Shown here: one piece after another, positions 10,475-19,995 of the stretch
How positions within the stretch are numbered: position 1 is the stretch's first letter
Layout of the letters: each line of letters starts with the position of its first letter
DNA from: Streptomyces montanisoli
GTDB taxonomy: Bacteria > Actinomycetota > Actinomycetes > Streptomycetales > Streptomycetaceae
Assembly (NCBI RefSeq): GCF_017813245.1
Contig: NZ_JAGIQL010000044.1
Location: 1-44,335, forward strand
Direction of reading: 5' to 3'
DNA: 44,335 nucleotides
Position numbers and translations under genes: made by a program
Notes under the pieces: generated by a model
Told to the model about the DNA's origin: nothing
What the model saw: the letters and a program-made list of their open reading frames with translations, nothing else
Databases searched by the model: none

Positions 10475-12658
10475 TCAGCTCTCCCTGGCCGCCGCCGGCT
10501 CGCCCCGCACCGAGTCCGCCGCCGCGTCCCCTTCCCGCGCCTGCCCGCCGGGCCCGCGCAGCGCCCTCGCCACCGCCTCCGCCGCCGGCAGGCGCCTGCC
10601 GCGCTCCACGCACGCCGCGTACCGCGAGGCCCCCAGCTCCTCCCGGCTCCGCCGCTCGCACAGCGCCTGCGGCGCCCCGAAGAAGCGCGAGCCGAACAGC
10701 GGCAGGCCGACCGAATCCCACAGGCGCGACGCCGCCCCGTGCAGCACGGCGGCCTCCGCCGCGTCGCCCTCGCTCGCCGACACCAGCGCCGCCAGCTCCA
10801 TCGCCAGCACCAGGCCCACCAGGTCGTGGAAGGCGTGGTTGATCGTCAGGCACTCCGCCAGCAGTCCCCGCGCCTCCCGGTGCCTGCCGTGCTCCCACTC
10901 GGCGTACGCCAGCACGTACAGCGCGTACGCACGCGCCCACCGCTCCCCGCTGTCCTCGCACGCCTCGCGCAGCAGGACGCACTCCGCCACCGCGCGGTCG
11001 AGGTCGCCCTGGAACGCGAGCGCCATCGCCAGCTCGGCCTGGGCCATCAGCACGTTGCTGTTGACCTCCCCGAGCTCGCGGTAGGCGCGCAGCGCGGCGA
11101 CCAGCAGGTGCTCGGCGCGCGGCATGTCGTCCGTCAGCAGCGCGAGGCACCCCATCCGGTGCACCGCGTAGGCGTACGCCAGCTCGTCGCCCGTGCGCAG
11201 CGACTCGCGCCGGCACTCGTGCAGCGCGCCGACCGCCGCTGTCGTGTCGCCCTGCAGCAGGGACACGTAGCCCTGCACCCACAGCGCCTTCAGCCGTGCG
11301 CCGTCGTTGCGGGTCGACTCCCAGGACAGCGCGCGGTCGAGCCAGTGCCTGCCCTCCGCGAGGCGGCCGCAGCCCGCCCAGTAGAACCAGAGGGTGCCCG
11401 CGAGGTGCTGCCCGATGTGCGCCTCCTCGGGCGTCGCCAGGCACAGGTCGAGCGCCGCGCGCAGGTTGGGCATCGCGCTCTCCGTGCCCGCGGCGACCTC
11501 CTCCTGGCGCGGCCCGTACCAGTCGAGCTCGTACCAGGTGGCGAGCCCCACGTACCAGTCGCGGTGCAGCCTGCGCAGCCGGTCGGCGTCGCCCACCTCC
11601 TCCAGCCACTGGGCGCCGTAGGCGCGCACGGTCGCCAGCATCCGGTAGCGCACGCCCGCCGGCGTGGCGTCCCTGATCACCAGCGACTGGTCGATCAGCG
11701 CGCCGAGCAGGTCGAGCACCTCGTCGGCCGGCAGGTCGGGCCCGCCGCACACGTACTCCGCCGCGTCTAGGTCGAACGGGCCGGGGAAGACCGAGAGCCG
11801 CGCCCACAGCAGGCGCTCGCGCGGCGTGCACAGCTCGTGGCTCCAGCCGATGGCCGTACGGAGCGTCCTGTGCCGCGGCAGCGCGCCCCTGCCACCGTCC
11901 TTGAGCAGCGCGAACCGGTCGTCCAGCCGGGCGAGCAACTGGCCGGGCGAGAGCGCGGGCAGCCGCCCCGCGGCCAGTTCCAGCGCGAGCGGGATGCCGT
12001 CGAGGCGCGCGCACACCTCCGTGATCGCGTGGTCGTCGGCCCCCGACGGCCGGAAGCCGGGCACCCGCGCGGCACCGCGCGCCACGAACAGCTCCCGCGC
12101 CTGTTCGGGCGGCAGCGGCGCGAGCCCCACGGTCCTCTCGCCCTCGACGCCCAGCGGTCTGCGGCCCGTCGCGAGGACACGCAGCCCGGGCGCGCGCCGC
12201 AGGAGGTCACGGACGGCCGCGGCGCACGCGTCCGCCAGCTGCTCGAACCCGTCGACGACGAGCAGCGCCTCGCGCTCGGCGAGGAACTCTCCGAGGACGT
12301 CACGCGTGGCCCTCGGGCTCTGGTCGGTCAGGCCGAGCGCGTCGGCGAACGCGTGGTCGACGAGGTCACCGTCGCGCAGCGCCGCCAGCTCCACGAGCCA
12401 GACCCCGTCGCAGTACCGTTTTTGCCCCCGGTCCGAGCGCGCCGCCGCGGCCGCCGCCCGCAGGGCGAGCCTCGTCTTGCCGACCCCGCCGACCCCCACG
12501 ACCGTGAGAAGCCGCTCCTGGCCGCTCTCCAGCAGCCCCACCAGATCGGCGAGTTCGCCCCCGCGCCCGACGAACGTCGACAACTCGGCGGGGAGATTGC
12601 CGGGCCGCGTCCGCCCGGGAGCGCCGTGACCGGTGTCCGCTCCGGATGTGCCGTGCAT
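10475..12658 (-). CDS. AfsR-like NB-ARC ATPase with TPR-type repeats, no DNA-binding domain
   Basis: A 727-residue STAND-type ATPase. The P-loop GVGGVGKT is at 55-62, Walker B LLVVD at 133-137, the ATGRRPLGV sensor near 164-172, and DGIPLALELA near 221-230. A winged-helix-like segment follows, then helical TPR-like repeats to the C-terminus. The central region resembles those of AfsR/SARP and large LuxR-type regulators, but there is neither an N-terminal SARP/BTAD domain nor a C-terminal LuxR helix-turn-helix. It may signal through a partner; the target is unknown. The ATG at 12658 has no ribosome binding site and lies nine bases after a TACGCT -10-like element (complement of 12668-12673). 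It is an isolated minus-strand gene among plus-strand housekeeping genes. Confidence 0.88.
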   Translation of the reverse strand: MHGTSGADTGHGAPGRTRPGNLPAELSTFVGRGGELADLVGLLESGQERLLTVVGVGGVGKTRLALRAAAAAARSDRGQKRYCDGVWLVELAALRDGDLVDHAFADALGLTDQSPRATRDVLGEFLAEREALLVVDGFEQLADACAAAVRDLLRRAPGLRVLATGRRPLGVEGERTVGLAPLPPEQARELFVARGAARVPGFRPSGADDHAITEVCARLDGIPLALELAAGRLPALSPGQLLARLDDRFALLKDGGRGALPRHRTLRTAIGWSHELCTPRERLLWARLSVFPGPFDLDAAEYVCGGPDLPADEVLDLLGALIDQSLVIRDATPAGVRYRMLATVRAYGAQWLEEVGDADRLRRLHRDWYVGLATWYELDWYGPRQEEVAAGTESAMPNLRAALDLCLATPEEAHIGQHLAGTLWFYWAGCGRLAEGRHWLDRALSWESTRNDGARLKALWVQGYVSLLQGDTTAAVGALHECRRESLRTGDELAYAYAVHRMGCLALLTDDMPRAEHLLVAALRAYRELGEVNSNVLMAQAELAMALAFQGDLDRAVAECVLLREACEDSGERWARAYALYVLAYAEWEHGRHREARGLLAECLTINHAFHDLVGLVLAMELAALVSASEGDAAEAAVLHGAASRLWDSVGLPLFGSRFFGAPQALCERRSREELGASRYAACVERGRRLPAAEAVARALRGPGGQAREGDAAADSVRGEPAAARES

Positions 12659-12826
12659 GAGACACAGAGCGTACTGAGACGGCCCCGTTCCGTACAATCG
12701 CCCTTGACAAGTCTGCCCGCGCCGGACCGTAATCCGGTTCGGGGGGCGCGCCGCGTCGCGATAGGGTCGGAGCACGACTTTGCGGACCCTGTCAGGCGTC
12801 CGCGACCGAGCAGGAAGCGGTGCGGT
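12659..12826. promoter_or_regulatory. Divergent promoter region, AfsR-like ATPase / DUF948 gene
   Basis: The complement of 12668-12673 reads TACGCT, a candidate minus-strand -10 for the ATPase. On the plus strand TTGACA occurs near 12703 and TAGGGT near 12763. The latter is a candidate -10 for the DUF948-alaS unit, but these two are too far apart to form one promoter. Confidence 0.35.
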
Positions 12827-13258
12827 GTGACCGGTGGAGAGGTGGCCGGGATCCTGGTGGCCGTGTTCTGGGCGATCCTCGTCGCCTTCCTCGCCGTGGC
12901 GCTGGCGAGGCTGGCGCAGACGCTCAAGGCGACCACCAAGCTCGTGGCGGACGTGACGGAACAGGCGGTGCCGCTGCTCGCGGACGCCTCGGCGACGGTG
13001 CGCACGGCGCAGACCCAGCTGGAGCGTGTCGACTCGATCGCGTCCGACGTGCAGGAAGTCACCTCCAACGCCTCGGCGCTCTCGTCGACGGTGGCGTCCA
13101 CCTTCGGCGGCCCGCTGGTCAAGGTCGCGGCCTTCGGCTACGGCGTGCGCCAGGCGATGTCGCGCAGGTCGCAGGAGCCCCAGCGAGTGCCGGCGCCCCG
13201 CCAGGTGATCGTCGGCCGCACGGTTCCCGGGGCACGACGCAGGAAGAAGAAGGGCTGA
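12827..13258 (+). CDS. DUF948 membrane protein
   Basis: 143 residues. The N-terminal transmembrane helix (about 4-25) is followed by a long amphipathic, coiled-coil-like region and a basic C-terminus ending RRRKKKG. The family resembles the membrane-anchored coiled-coil part of chemotaxis-like proteins, and its function is unknown. The GTG at 12827 follows AGGAAG (12812-12817) by nine bases. It heads a run DUF948-DUF6167-alaS-ruvX with gaps of seven bases or less. Confidence 0.88.
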   Translation: MTGGEVAGILVAVFWAILVAFLAVALARLAQTLKATTKLVADVTEQAVPLLADASATVRTAQTQLERVDSIASDVQEVTSNASALSSTVASTFGGPLVKVAAFGYGVRQAMSRRSQEPQRVPAPRQVIVGRTVPGARRRKKKG

Positions 13259-13265
13259 TCCAGCG

Positions 13266-13709
13266 ATGTTCCGCCGTACGTTCTGGTTCTCCGCCGGCGC
13301 AGCGGCCGGCGTGTGGGCCACCACCAAGGTCAACCGCAAGATCAGGCAGTTGACGCCGGAGAGCCTCGCGGCGCAGGCCGCGAACAGGGCCGTCGAAGCG
13401 GGCCACCGGCTCAGGGACTTCGCGCTCGACGTCAGGACCGGCATGGTCAGGCGCGAGGCGGAACTGGGCGAGGCGCTCGGCATCGAGGCGTCCCAGCGCC
13501 CCGCGCTGCCCGTACCCGAACCCCGGCTCGCCAGGGCCGTCGAGAGGAGCGGGACGGCCGGCGGCGCCCGGTACCTCGACGAGGCCGCCGCGGCGGACAA
13601 GGACGGCAAGGCCGGCCGGACCGGCCGCGACAGGGCCGCACGCGGCGCGGGCAACGCCCGCGCCCGCCGCAGGACCACAGAAGAACACAACCGGAATGAG
13701 GACCACTGA
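13266..13709 (+). CDS. DUF6167 family small membrane protein
   Basis: 147 residues. It begins [20 protein letters not shown], a short hydrophobic N-terminus that could insert in the membrane, followed by a basic/acidic helical region containing [19 protein letters not shown]. The tail is charged and disordered. A conserved Streptomyces hypothetical; no function can be assigned. The gene starts seven bases after the DUF948 gene, and its TGA overlaps the alaS ATG by one base (TGATG), implying translational coupling. Confidence 0.85.
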   Translation: MFRRTFWFSAGAAAGVWATTKVNRKIRQLTPESLAAQAANRAVEAGHRLRDFALDVRTGMVRREAELGEALGIEASQRPALPVPEPRLARAVERSGTAGGARYLDEAAAADKDGKAGRTGRDRAARGAGNARARRRTTEEHNRNEDH

Positions 13710-16381
13710 TGGAGTCGGCAGAAATCCGCCGCCGCTGGCTGAGCTTCTTCGAGGAGCGCGGGCACACCGTCGTCCCTTCGGCGTCGCTCATCGCGGACGA
13801 CCCGACTCTGCTGCTGGTCCCGGCCGGCATGGTGCCCTTCAAGCCGTACTTCCTCGGCGAGGTCAAGCCCCCGTTCGAGCGGGCAACCAGCGTCCAGAAG
13901 TGCGTGCGCACCCCGGACATCGAAGAGGTCGGCAAGACCACACGGCACGGCACGTTCTTCCAGATGTGCGGCAACTTCTCCTTCGGTGACTACTTCAAGG
14001 AGGGCGCCGCCAAGTACGCCTGGGAGCTGCTCACCACCTCGCAGGACGACGGCGGTTACGGGCTCGACCCCGACCGGCTGTGGATCACCGTCTACCAGGA
14101 CGACGACGAGGCCGAGCGCGTCTGGCGCGACGTCGTCGGCTTCCCCGCCGAGCGGATCCAGCGCCTGGGCAAGAAGGACAACTACTGGTCCATGGGCGTG
14201 CCGGGACCCTGCGGCCCCTGCTCGGAGATCTTCTACGACCGGGGCCCCGAGTTCGGTGCCGAGGGCGGCCCCGCCGTCAACGACGAGCGGTACGTGGAGA
14301 TCTGGAACCTGGTCTTCATGCAGTACGTGCGCGGCGAGGGCATCGGCAAGGAGGACTTCGAGATCCTCGGCGACCTGCCGCAGCAGAACATCGACACCGG
14401 CATGGGCCTCGAACGCCTCGCGATGATCCTGCAGGGCGTGCAGAACATGTACGAGATCGACACGTCCATGGCCGTCATCGAGAAGGCCACCGAGCTGACG
14501 GGCGTCAACTACGGCGCCGACCACGCCTCGGACGTGTCGCTGCGCGTCGTCACCGACCACATGCGCACGTCCGTCATGCTCATCGGCGACGGCGTCAGCC
14601 CCGGCAACGAGGGCCGCGGCTACGTGCTGCGCCGCATCATGCGCCGCGCGATCCGCAACATGCGGCTGCTCGGCGCCACGGGACCCGTCGTCCTCGAACT
14701 GGTCGACACCGTCATCCGGACGATGGGGCAGCAGTACCCGGAGCTGGAGAGCGACCGCAAGCGGATCGAGACGGTCGCCCTCGCCGAGGAGGCCGCCTTC
14801 CTCAAGACGCTCAAGGCCGGCACCAACATCCTCGACACCGCCGTCACCGACACCAAGGCCGCCGGCGCCTCGGTGCTCTCGGGCGACAAGGCGTTCCTGC
14901 TCCACGACACCTGGGGCTTCCCGATCGACCTCACCCTGGAAATGGCCGCGGAGCAGGGCCTCTCCGTGGACGAGGACGGCTTCCGCCGCCTGATGAAGGA
15001 GCAGCGGGAGCGCGCCAAGGCCGACGCCAGGGCCAAGAAGTCGGGCCACGCCGACATGTCGGCGTACCGCGAGGTCGCCGACGCCCACGGCGCCACCGAG
15101 TTCACCGGCTACCAAAACACGGCCGGCGAGTCGACGGTCGTGGGCCTCCTCGTGGACGGCGTCTCCTCACCGGCCGCCTCCGAGGGCGACGACGTCGAGG
15201 TCGTGCTCGACCGCACGCCGTTCTACGCCGAGGGCGGCGGCCAGCTCGCCGACCAGGGCCGCATCAGGCTCGACACCGGCGCCGTGGTGGAGGTGCGCGA
15301 CGTCCAGCAGCCCGTGCCCGGCGTGTACGTGCACAAGGGCACCGTGCAGGTCGGCGAGGTGACGGTGGGCGCTCCCGCGCACGCCGCCATCGACGCGCAC
15401 CGCCGCCGCGCCATCGCCCGCGCCCACAGCGCCACGCACCTCACGCACCAGGCGCTGCGCGACGCCCTCGGCCCGACGGCCGCCCAGGCCGGGTCCGAGA
15501 ACAGCCCCGGCCGCTTCCGCTTCGACTTCGGCTCGCCGGCCGCCGTACCCGGCACGGTGCTCGTCGACGTCGAGCAGAAGATCAACGAGGTGCTCAGCCG
15601 CGACCTGGACGTCCAGGCCGAGGTGATGGGCATCGACGACGCCAAGAAGCAGGGCGCGATCGCCGAGTTCGGCGAGAAGTACGGCGAGCGGGTGCGCGTC
15701 GTCACCATCGGCGACTACTCCAAGGAGCTGTGCGGCGGCACGCACGTGCACAACACCGCCCAGCTGGGCCTGGTGAAGCTGCTCGGCGAGTCGTCCATCG
15801 GCTCCGGAGTCCGCCGCATCGAGGCCCTGGTCGGCGTCGACGCCTACAGCTTCCTCGCCAAGGAGCACACGGTCGTCGCCCAGCTCCAGGAGCTCCTGAA
15901 GGGCGCTCGTCCCGACGAACTGCCCGAGCGGGTCTCCGGCATGCTCGGAAAGCTGAAGGACGCCGAGAAGGAGATCGAGAAGTTCCGCGCGGAGAAGGTG
16001 CTCGCCGCCGCGGGGGAGCTGGCCGCCGGCGCCAGGGACGTGCACGGAACGGCCCTCGTCACGGGCCAGGTGCCGGACGGCACGGGCGCCGACGACCTGC
16101 GCAGGCTCGTCCTCGACGTGCGCGGCCGCATCCCCGCGTCGAGGCCTGCCGTGGTCGCCCTGTTCACCACCGCGAACGGACGCCCGCTGACCGTCATCGC
16201 CACCAACGAGGGCGCGCGCGAGCGCGGCCTGCGCGCCGGCGACCTGGTACGCACGGCCGCCAAGACGCTGGGCGGCGGAGGCGGCGGCAAGCCGGACGTG
16301 GCCCAGGGTGGCGGGCAGAACGCGGCCGCCGTCGGCGATGCCATGGCCGCCGTCGAGCGTCTGGTGGCCGAGACCTCGTGA
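13709..16381 (+). CDS. alaS: Alanyl-tRNA synthetase
   Basis: Charges tRNA-Ala and clears mischarged Ser and Gly. 890 residues, full length. The class II catalytic core is N-terminal. The editing-domain zinc ligands are in HSATH (His573, His577) and CGGTH (Cys675, His679). The C-Ala region with a glycine-rich GGGGGGKPD segment ends the protein. The ATG overlaps the preceding stop codon, and the end overlaps ruvX by four bases. Confidence 0.98.
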   Translation: MESAEIRRRWLSFFEERGHTVVPSASLIADDPTLLLVPAGMVPFKPYFLGEVKPPFERATSVQKCVRTPDIEEVGKTTRHGTFFQMCGNFSFGDYFKEGAAKYAWELLTTSQDDGGYGLDPDRLWITVYQDDDEAERVWRDVVGFPAERIQRLGKKDNYWSMGVPGPCGPCSEIFYDRGPEFGAEGGPAVNDERYVEIWNLVFMQYVRGEGIGKEDFEILGDLPQQNIDTGMGLERLAMILQGVQNMYEIDTSMAVIEKATELTGVNYGADHASDVSLRVVTDHMRTSVMLIGDGVSPGNEGRGYVLRRIMRRAIRNMRLLGATGPVVLELVDTVIRTMGQQYPELESDRKRIETVALAEEAAFLKTLKAGTNILDTAVTDTKAAGASVLSGDKAFLLHDTWGFPIDLTLEMAAEQGLSVDEDGFRRLMKEQRERAKADARAKKSGHADMSAYREVADAHGATEFTGYQNTAGESTVVGLLVDGVSSPAASEGDDVEVVLDRTPFYAEGGGQLADQGRIRLDTGAVVEVRDVQQPVPGVYVHKGTVQVGEVTVGAPAHAAIDAHRRRAIARAHSATHLTHQALRDALGPTAAQAGSENSPGRFRFDFGSPAAVPGTVLVDVEQKINEVLSRDLDVQAEVMGIDDAKKQGAIAEFGEKYGERVRVVTIGDYSKELCGGTHVHNTAQLGLVKLLGESSIGSGVRRIEALVGVDAYSFLAKEHTVVAQLQELLKGARPDELPERVSGMLGKLKDAEKEIEKFRAEKVLAAAGELAAGARDVHGTALVTGQVPDGTGADDLRRLVLDVRGRIPASRPAVVALFTTANGRPLTVIATNEGARERGLRAGDLVRTAAKTLGGGGGGKPDVAQGGGQNAAAVGDAMAAVERLVAETS

Positions 16382-16842
16382 GAAGGGGCCGCCGCCTCGC
16401 GGTCGACGTCGGGGACGCCAGGATCGGGGTCGCCTCGTGCGACCCCGACGGGATCCTCGCGACGCCGGTGGAGACCGTGCCGGGACGCGACGTCCCGGCC
16501 GCCCACCGGCGGCTGCGCGCGCTGGTCGACGAGTACGAGCCGCTTGAGGTCCTCGTCGGGCTGCCGCGCTCCCTGCGGGGCGGCGAGGGCCCGGCGGCGG
16601 CCAAGGTCCGCGCGTTCGCCCGCGAGGTGGCCAAGGGTGTCGCACCCGTCCCCGTGCGCCTGGTGGACGAACGCATGTCCACCGTCACGGCGGCGGGCGG
16701 CCTGCGGGCGTCCGGCGTGAACTCCCGCAAGGGCAGGTCCGTGATCGACCAGGCCGCTGCCGTCGTCATCCTGCAGAGCGCCCTGGAGACGGAGCGTTCC
16801 TCGGGCAGGGCCCCTGGCGAGGCCGTCGAGGTGGGCGGCTGA
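16378..16842 (+). CDS. ruvX: RuvX/YqgF-family nuclease (Holliday junction resolvase-like)
   Basis: An RNase H-fold protein of 154 residues. In E. coli YqgF acts in 16S rRNA 5' maturation, and homologues are annotated as putative Holliday junction resolvases. The first catalytic strand [11 protein letters not shown] lies near residues 7-17. DERMST is in the middle, and the C-terminal [11 protein letters not shown] helix carries the last acidic residue. The GTG at 16378 overlaps the alaS TGA in GTGA. Confidence 0.94.
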   Translation: MRRGRRLAVDVGDARIGVASCDPDGILATPVETVPGRDVPAAHRRLRALVDEYEPLEVLVGLPRSLRGGEGPAAAKVRAFAREVAKGVAPVPVRLVDERMSTVTAAGGLRASGVNSRKGRSVIDQAAAVVILQSALETERSSGRAPGEAVEVGG

Positions 16843-16969
16843 TCGCGGTACGGTAACGTTCCGCCCGATTGCGACGGCATTCGAACAGCTGCCGCACAAC
16901 AAAGAGGCGAAACGGCCGGCGCCACGAGTACGGCGGCCCTCCCCTCGCGGCTTCTTGGTTTGGGGATCG

Positions 16970-18937
16970 ATGACCGACTATGGCCGGGGCTCCGGCTCCG
17001 AACCGTGGCACCCCGAGGATCCCCTGTACGGGGAGCAAGGGTGGGCGGCGCAGCAGGCTCCCCATGGCGATCAGGATCCGCGCTACTTCGACCAGGGGGC
17101 CCAGGGGGCCCAGGGCCAGTACGCGCAGCAGCAGCCGTACCCCGGGGGCGACGACCCCTACCAGCAGCAGGGCTACGAGACGGGGCAGCAGTACCAGCAG
17201 CATTATCCGCAGCAGCAGTCCTACCCGCAGCAGCAGCCCGACGGGCAGCAGTACGCGCAGCAGCAGTACCCGTACCAGCAGTACCCGCAGCAGTACGCGG
17301 AACAGCAGCACTACCCGGCGCAGCCGGACCAGGGCTACGGCACCGGTCAGGGTTACGCCGACGGCCAGGGCTACGGCGACTACGGCAACCATGGCGAGTA
17401 CGGCAGCCATGGCGAGTACGGCAGCCATGGCGAGTACGGCGGCCACGGCGACTACGACCCTCGCTACGGGCAGCACGTGCCGCAGCAGTACGCCCCGCAG
17501 GGCGAGGACGCGTACCAGCAGCCGCAGCAGTACGGCCCCGGGTACGGCGGCGGTTGGGACACCGGCGGGCAGCAGCAGGCCGTGCCCCAGCAGGCCGCGC
17601 CCCAGCAGATCGTGTCGCAGCAGGCCGCACCGGAACCGCAGCCGGAGCCGGTCGCGGAAGGAGCGCACGACGGCGGCTGGGACGACGAGCCGCAGCAGGA
17701 GACGCATCCTTTCTTCACCGGTGAGGACACCCCTCTGCCCCGCGCGGCCGGACGCGGGGCCCCCGATGACGGCCACAGCGACGACGACGGCGACGGCGAC
17801 GAGGCCGGGTACGACGGCGAGGACGGCCGCTCGGGCACGGGCAAGAAGCGCAAGGGCCGCAGCGGCATGGCCTGCCTGGTCGTCGCGGTCGTGCTGGCCG
17901 GCGGACTCGGCGGCGCCGGCTACTACGGGTACACGTTCTACCAGGACCGGTTCGGCCCGCCGCCGGACTACACGGGCTCCGGGACGAGCACGGTGCAGGT
18001 GACGATCCCCGACGGGTCGAGCGGTTCGCAGATCGCGGCGCTCCTCGTCAAGAACGGCGTGGTCAAGAGCGCCGGCGCGTTCGTCGTCGCGCAGAACCAC
18101 GACCCCAAGGGCAACACGATCCAGGCCGGCGTCTACACGCTGAAGAAGAAGATGTCGGGCAAGAGCGCCGTCGCGCTCATGCTCAGCCCGAAGAGCCGCA
18201 CCTCGCTGATCATTCCCGAGGGCACGCGCAACGCCACGATCTACGCGATGATCGACAAGCAGCTCAAGCTCAAGGACGGCACGACGAAGTCCGTCGCCTT
18301 CAAGAAGGCGAAGTCCCTCGGCCTGCCGAGCTGGGCCGACGACAGCAAGAACATCAAGGACCCGCTCGAAGGCTTCCTCTTCCCCGCGAGCTATCCCGTG
18401 GGCAAGAGCTCGACGCCCGAGGACGTGCTGAAGAAGATGGTCGCCCGCGCGACGGCCGAGTACGACAAGTACGGGCTGCCCGACAAGGCCAAGTCGGTCG
18501 GGCTCGACAACCCGTGGCAACTGCTGACCGTGGCCAGCCTGGTGCAGGCCGAGGGCAAGACCAAGGACGACTTCCGCAAGATAGCGGAGGTCATCTACAA
18601 CCGGCTCGACCCGGCCACCCAGGGGACGAACCAACTGCTCCAGCTCGACTCGACGTACAACTACCTCAAGGGCCAGAGCAACATCGACATCAGCGAGTCG
18701 GCGGTCAACAGCAACCACGACCCGTACAACACCTATACGAACAAGGGACTGCCGCCCGGCCCCATCGACAACCCAGGCGAGGACGCCATCTCCTCGACGC
18801 TCGCGCCGACCAACGACGGCTGGCTCTACTTCGTGGCGACCGACGGCAACAACAAGACCGAGTTCGCCAAGACGAGCGCCGGATTCCAGCAGCTCAAGCA
18901 GAAGTTCAACAACCGCAAGAAGGGGACCGGCGGATGA
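16970..18937 (+). CDS. mltG: Endolytic transglycosylase MltG with Gln/Tyr-rich cytoplasmic extension
   Basis: Cleaves nascent peptidoglycan glycan strands. 655 residues. The first ~225 are low-complexity and rich in Gln, Tyr, Pro and Gly, followed by an acidic segment and a basic KKRKGRS patch before the single transmembrane helix (about 300-322). The extracellular YceG domain carries the catalytic-glutamate motif SLVQAEG (Glu528) and LLQLDSTYNY. E. coli MltG is about half this length; the difference is the cytoplasmic tail. Four 18-bp tandem units encode GSHGEY-like repeats at 17384-17455. The ATG at 16970 has only a weak GGGGA upstream; GTG 16955 would add five residues. The stop overlaps aroE (ATGA). 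Confidence 0.94.
   Translation: MTDYGRGSGSEPWHPEDPLYGEQGWAAQQAPHGDQDPRYFDQGAQGAQGQYAQQQPYPGGDDPYQQQGYETGQQYQQHYPQQQSYPQQQPDGQQYAQQQYPYQQYPQQYAEQQHYPAQPDQGYGTGQGYADGQGYGDYGNHGEYGSHGEYGSHGEYGGHGDYDPRYGQHVPQQYAPQGEDAYQQPQQYGPGYGGGWDTGGQQQAVPQQAAPQQIVSQQAAPEPQPEPVAEGAHDGGWDDEPQQETHPFFTGEDTPLPRAAGRGAPDDGHSDDDGDGDEAGYDGEDGRSGTGKKRKGRSGMACLVVAVVLAGGLGGAGYYGYTFYQDRFGPPPDYTGSGTSTVQVTIPDGSSGSQIAALLVKNGVVKSAGAFVVAQNHDPKGNTIQAGVYTLKKKMSGKSAVALMLSPKSRTSLIIPEGTRNATIYAMIDKQLKLKDGTTKSVAFKKAKSLGLPSWADDSKNIKDPLEGFLFPASYPVGKSSTPEDVLKKMVARATAEYDKYGLPDKAKSVGLDNPWQLLTVASLVQAEGKTKDDFRKIAEVIYNRLDPATQGTNQLLQLDSTYNYLKGQSNIDISESAVNSNHDPYNTYTNKGLPPGPIDNPGEDAISSTLAPTNDGWLYFVATDGNNKTEFAKTSAGFQQLKQKFNNRKKGTGG
17384..17455 (+). 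repeat. 18-bp tandem repeat, four copies, inside mltG
   Basis: Units begin at 17384, 17402, 17420 and 17438. Units 2 and 3 are identical; units 1 and 4 differ at a few bases. Each encodes six residues of the type Gly-Ser/Asn-His-Gly-Glu-Tyr. Copy number could change by slippage without shifting the frame. Confidence 0.9.
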
Positions 18938-19812
18938 CACGAGAGGACGGCACCACGAACGCGCCGCACCGCGCGGGCGTGCTCGGCTCGCCGATCGGCC
19001 ACTCCCTCTCGCCGGTGCTGCACCGCGCCGCGTACGCGAAGCTCGGCCTGACGGGATGGCGTTACGACAGCCGCGAGGTCGACGAGGCCGCGCTGCCCGG
19101 CTTCCTCGCCCGCCTTCCCGAGTGGGCCGGTGACGCGCGGCCGGGTGGATTCTCGCTGACCATGCCGCTCAAGCGCGCGGTCATCCCGCTGCTCGACGAG
19201 ATCAGCGACACCGCCGCGTCGGTCGAGGCCGTCAACACGGTGACGTTCGGTCCTGGGCCGCACGCCAGGGGCGACAACACCGACATTCCCGGCATGGTGG
19301 CGGCGCTCGCCGAACGCGGTGTGAGAACGGTGGAGTCGGCGGCCGTCCTCGGCGCGGGAGCCACCGCCTCCTCGGCCGTCGCCGCCCTCGCGAGCGTATG
19401 TACGGGCCCCGTCACCGCGTACGTACGCGGCGACGCGCGCGCGGCCGAGATGCGCGGCTGGGGCGAGCGGCTCGGAGTGGACGTGCGGACGGCTCCGTGG
19501 GCGAGGGCGGCGGAGGCGTTCGGCGCCGGCCTGGTCGTCGCGACCACGCCGGCCGGCGTGGCCGACGAGCTGGCAGCGAGCCTGCCGTCCCGGCCCGGCA
19601 CGCTCTTCGACGTGGTCTACGACCCGTGGCCCACCCGGCTCGCCGCCGGCTGGGCGGCGCGCGGCGGCGAGGTCGTCGGGGGGCTCGACCTGCTCGTGCA
19701 CCAGGCCGTGCTCCAGGTCCAGCTGATGACGGGCGTGCCCGAGGCGCCGCTCGCGGCGATGCGCACCGCGGGCGAGGCCGCGCTGGCGGCGCGGCGGGGC
19801 GGCGGGGCGTAG
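18934..19812 (+). CDS. aroE: Shikimate dehydrogenase
   Basis: Reduces 3-dehydroshikimate to shikimate with NADPH. 292 residues. The shikimate-binding motif SPIGHSLSPVLH is near 19-30. SLTMPLK carries the catalytic lysine in place of the NVTxPxK of enterobacteria. NTDIPG supplies the catalytic aspartate, and GAGATASSA is the dinucleotide-binding loop. The ATG overlaps the mltG stop (ATGA), so it is coupled to mltG. It is separated from aroC by 183 bp. Confidence 0.94.
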   Translation: MTREDGTTNAPHRAGVLGSPIGHSLSPVLHRAAYAKLGLTGWRYDSREVDEAALPGFLARLPEWAGDARPGGFSLTMPLKRAVIPLLDEISDTAASVEAVNTVTFGPGPHARGDNTDIPGMVAALAERGVRTVESAAVLGAGATASSAVAALASVCTGPVTAYVRGDARAAEMRGWGERLGVDVRTAPWARAAEAFGAGLVVATTPAGVADELAASLPSRPGTLFDVVYDPWPTRLAAGWAARGGEVVGGLDLLVHQAVLQVQLMTGVPEAPLAAMRTAGEAALAARRGGGA

Positions 19813-19995
19813 GCAGGGCAGCGGGGCGTAGCGGAGGCACGGCCACCGCTCGGTCCGATGATCGGACGAGTCGTCCGTCCTGTGGACCGGCGGCCGGTCC
19901 GCCCGCCCCGCCGTGGGAGGATCGGGACACGGCGGGCCTGGCCCACGCATCCGGTCGCGCCGCAGCAGTTCCAGGCGCGGACATGAGGAGCACCG
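19813..19995 (+). promoter_or_regulatory. aroE-aroC gap with three close palindromes
   Basis: Three perfect inverted repeats lie in under 50 bp: 19853-19867 (7-bp arms), 19863-19877 (7-bp arms, overlapping the first) and 19884-19900 (8-bp arms), each around a single central base. The first two share bases and so could form alternative hairpins. This is the only sizeable gap among the aro genes, so it is a likely site for a terminator, operator or internal promoter. GAGGAG at 19985-19990 serves aroC. Confidence 0.45.

Noticed and set aside
10475..15115. A single 1546-codon minus-strand open frame
   Set aside because: Only 10475-12658 reads as a real protein (the AfsR-like ATPase). The upstream part is antisense to DUF948, DUF6167 and alaS and has the composition of a GC-rich shadow frame.
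16766..18940. A 724-codon open frame antisense to mltG
   Set aside because: Leu/Val/Arg low-complexity product of the repetitive Gln/Tyr codons of mltG; no start-site or family evidence.
19813..19995. A small gene between aroE and aroC
   Set aside because: No frame here has a start, ribosome binding site and coding-like codon pattern together; the interval is better explained by palindromes and the aroC leader.
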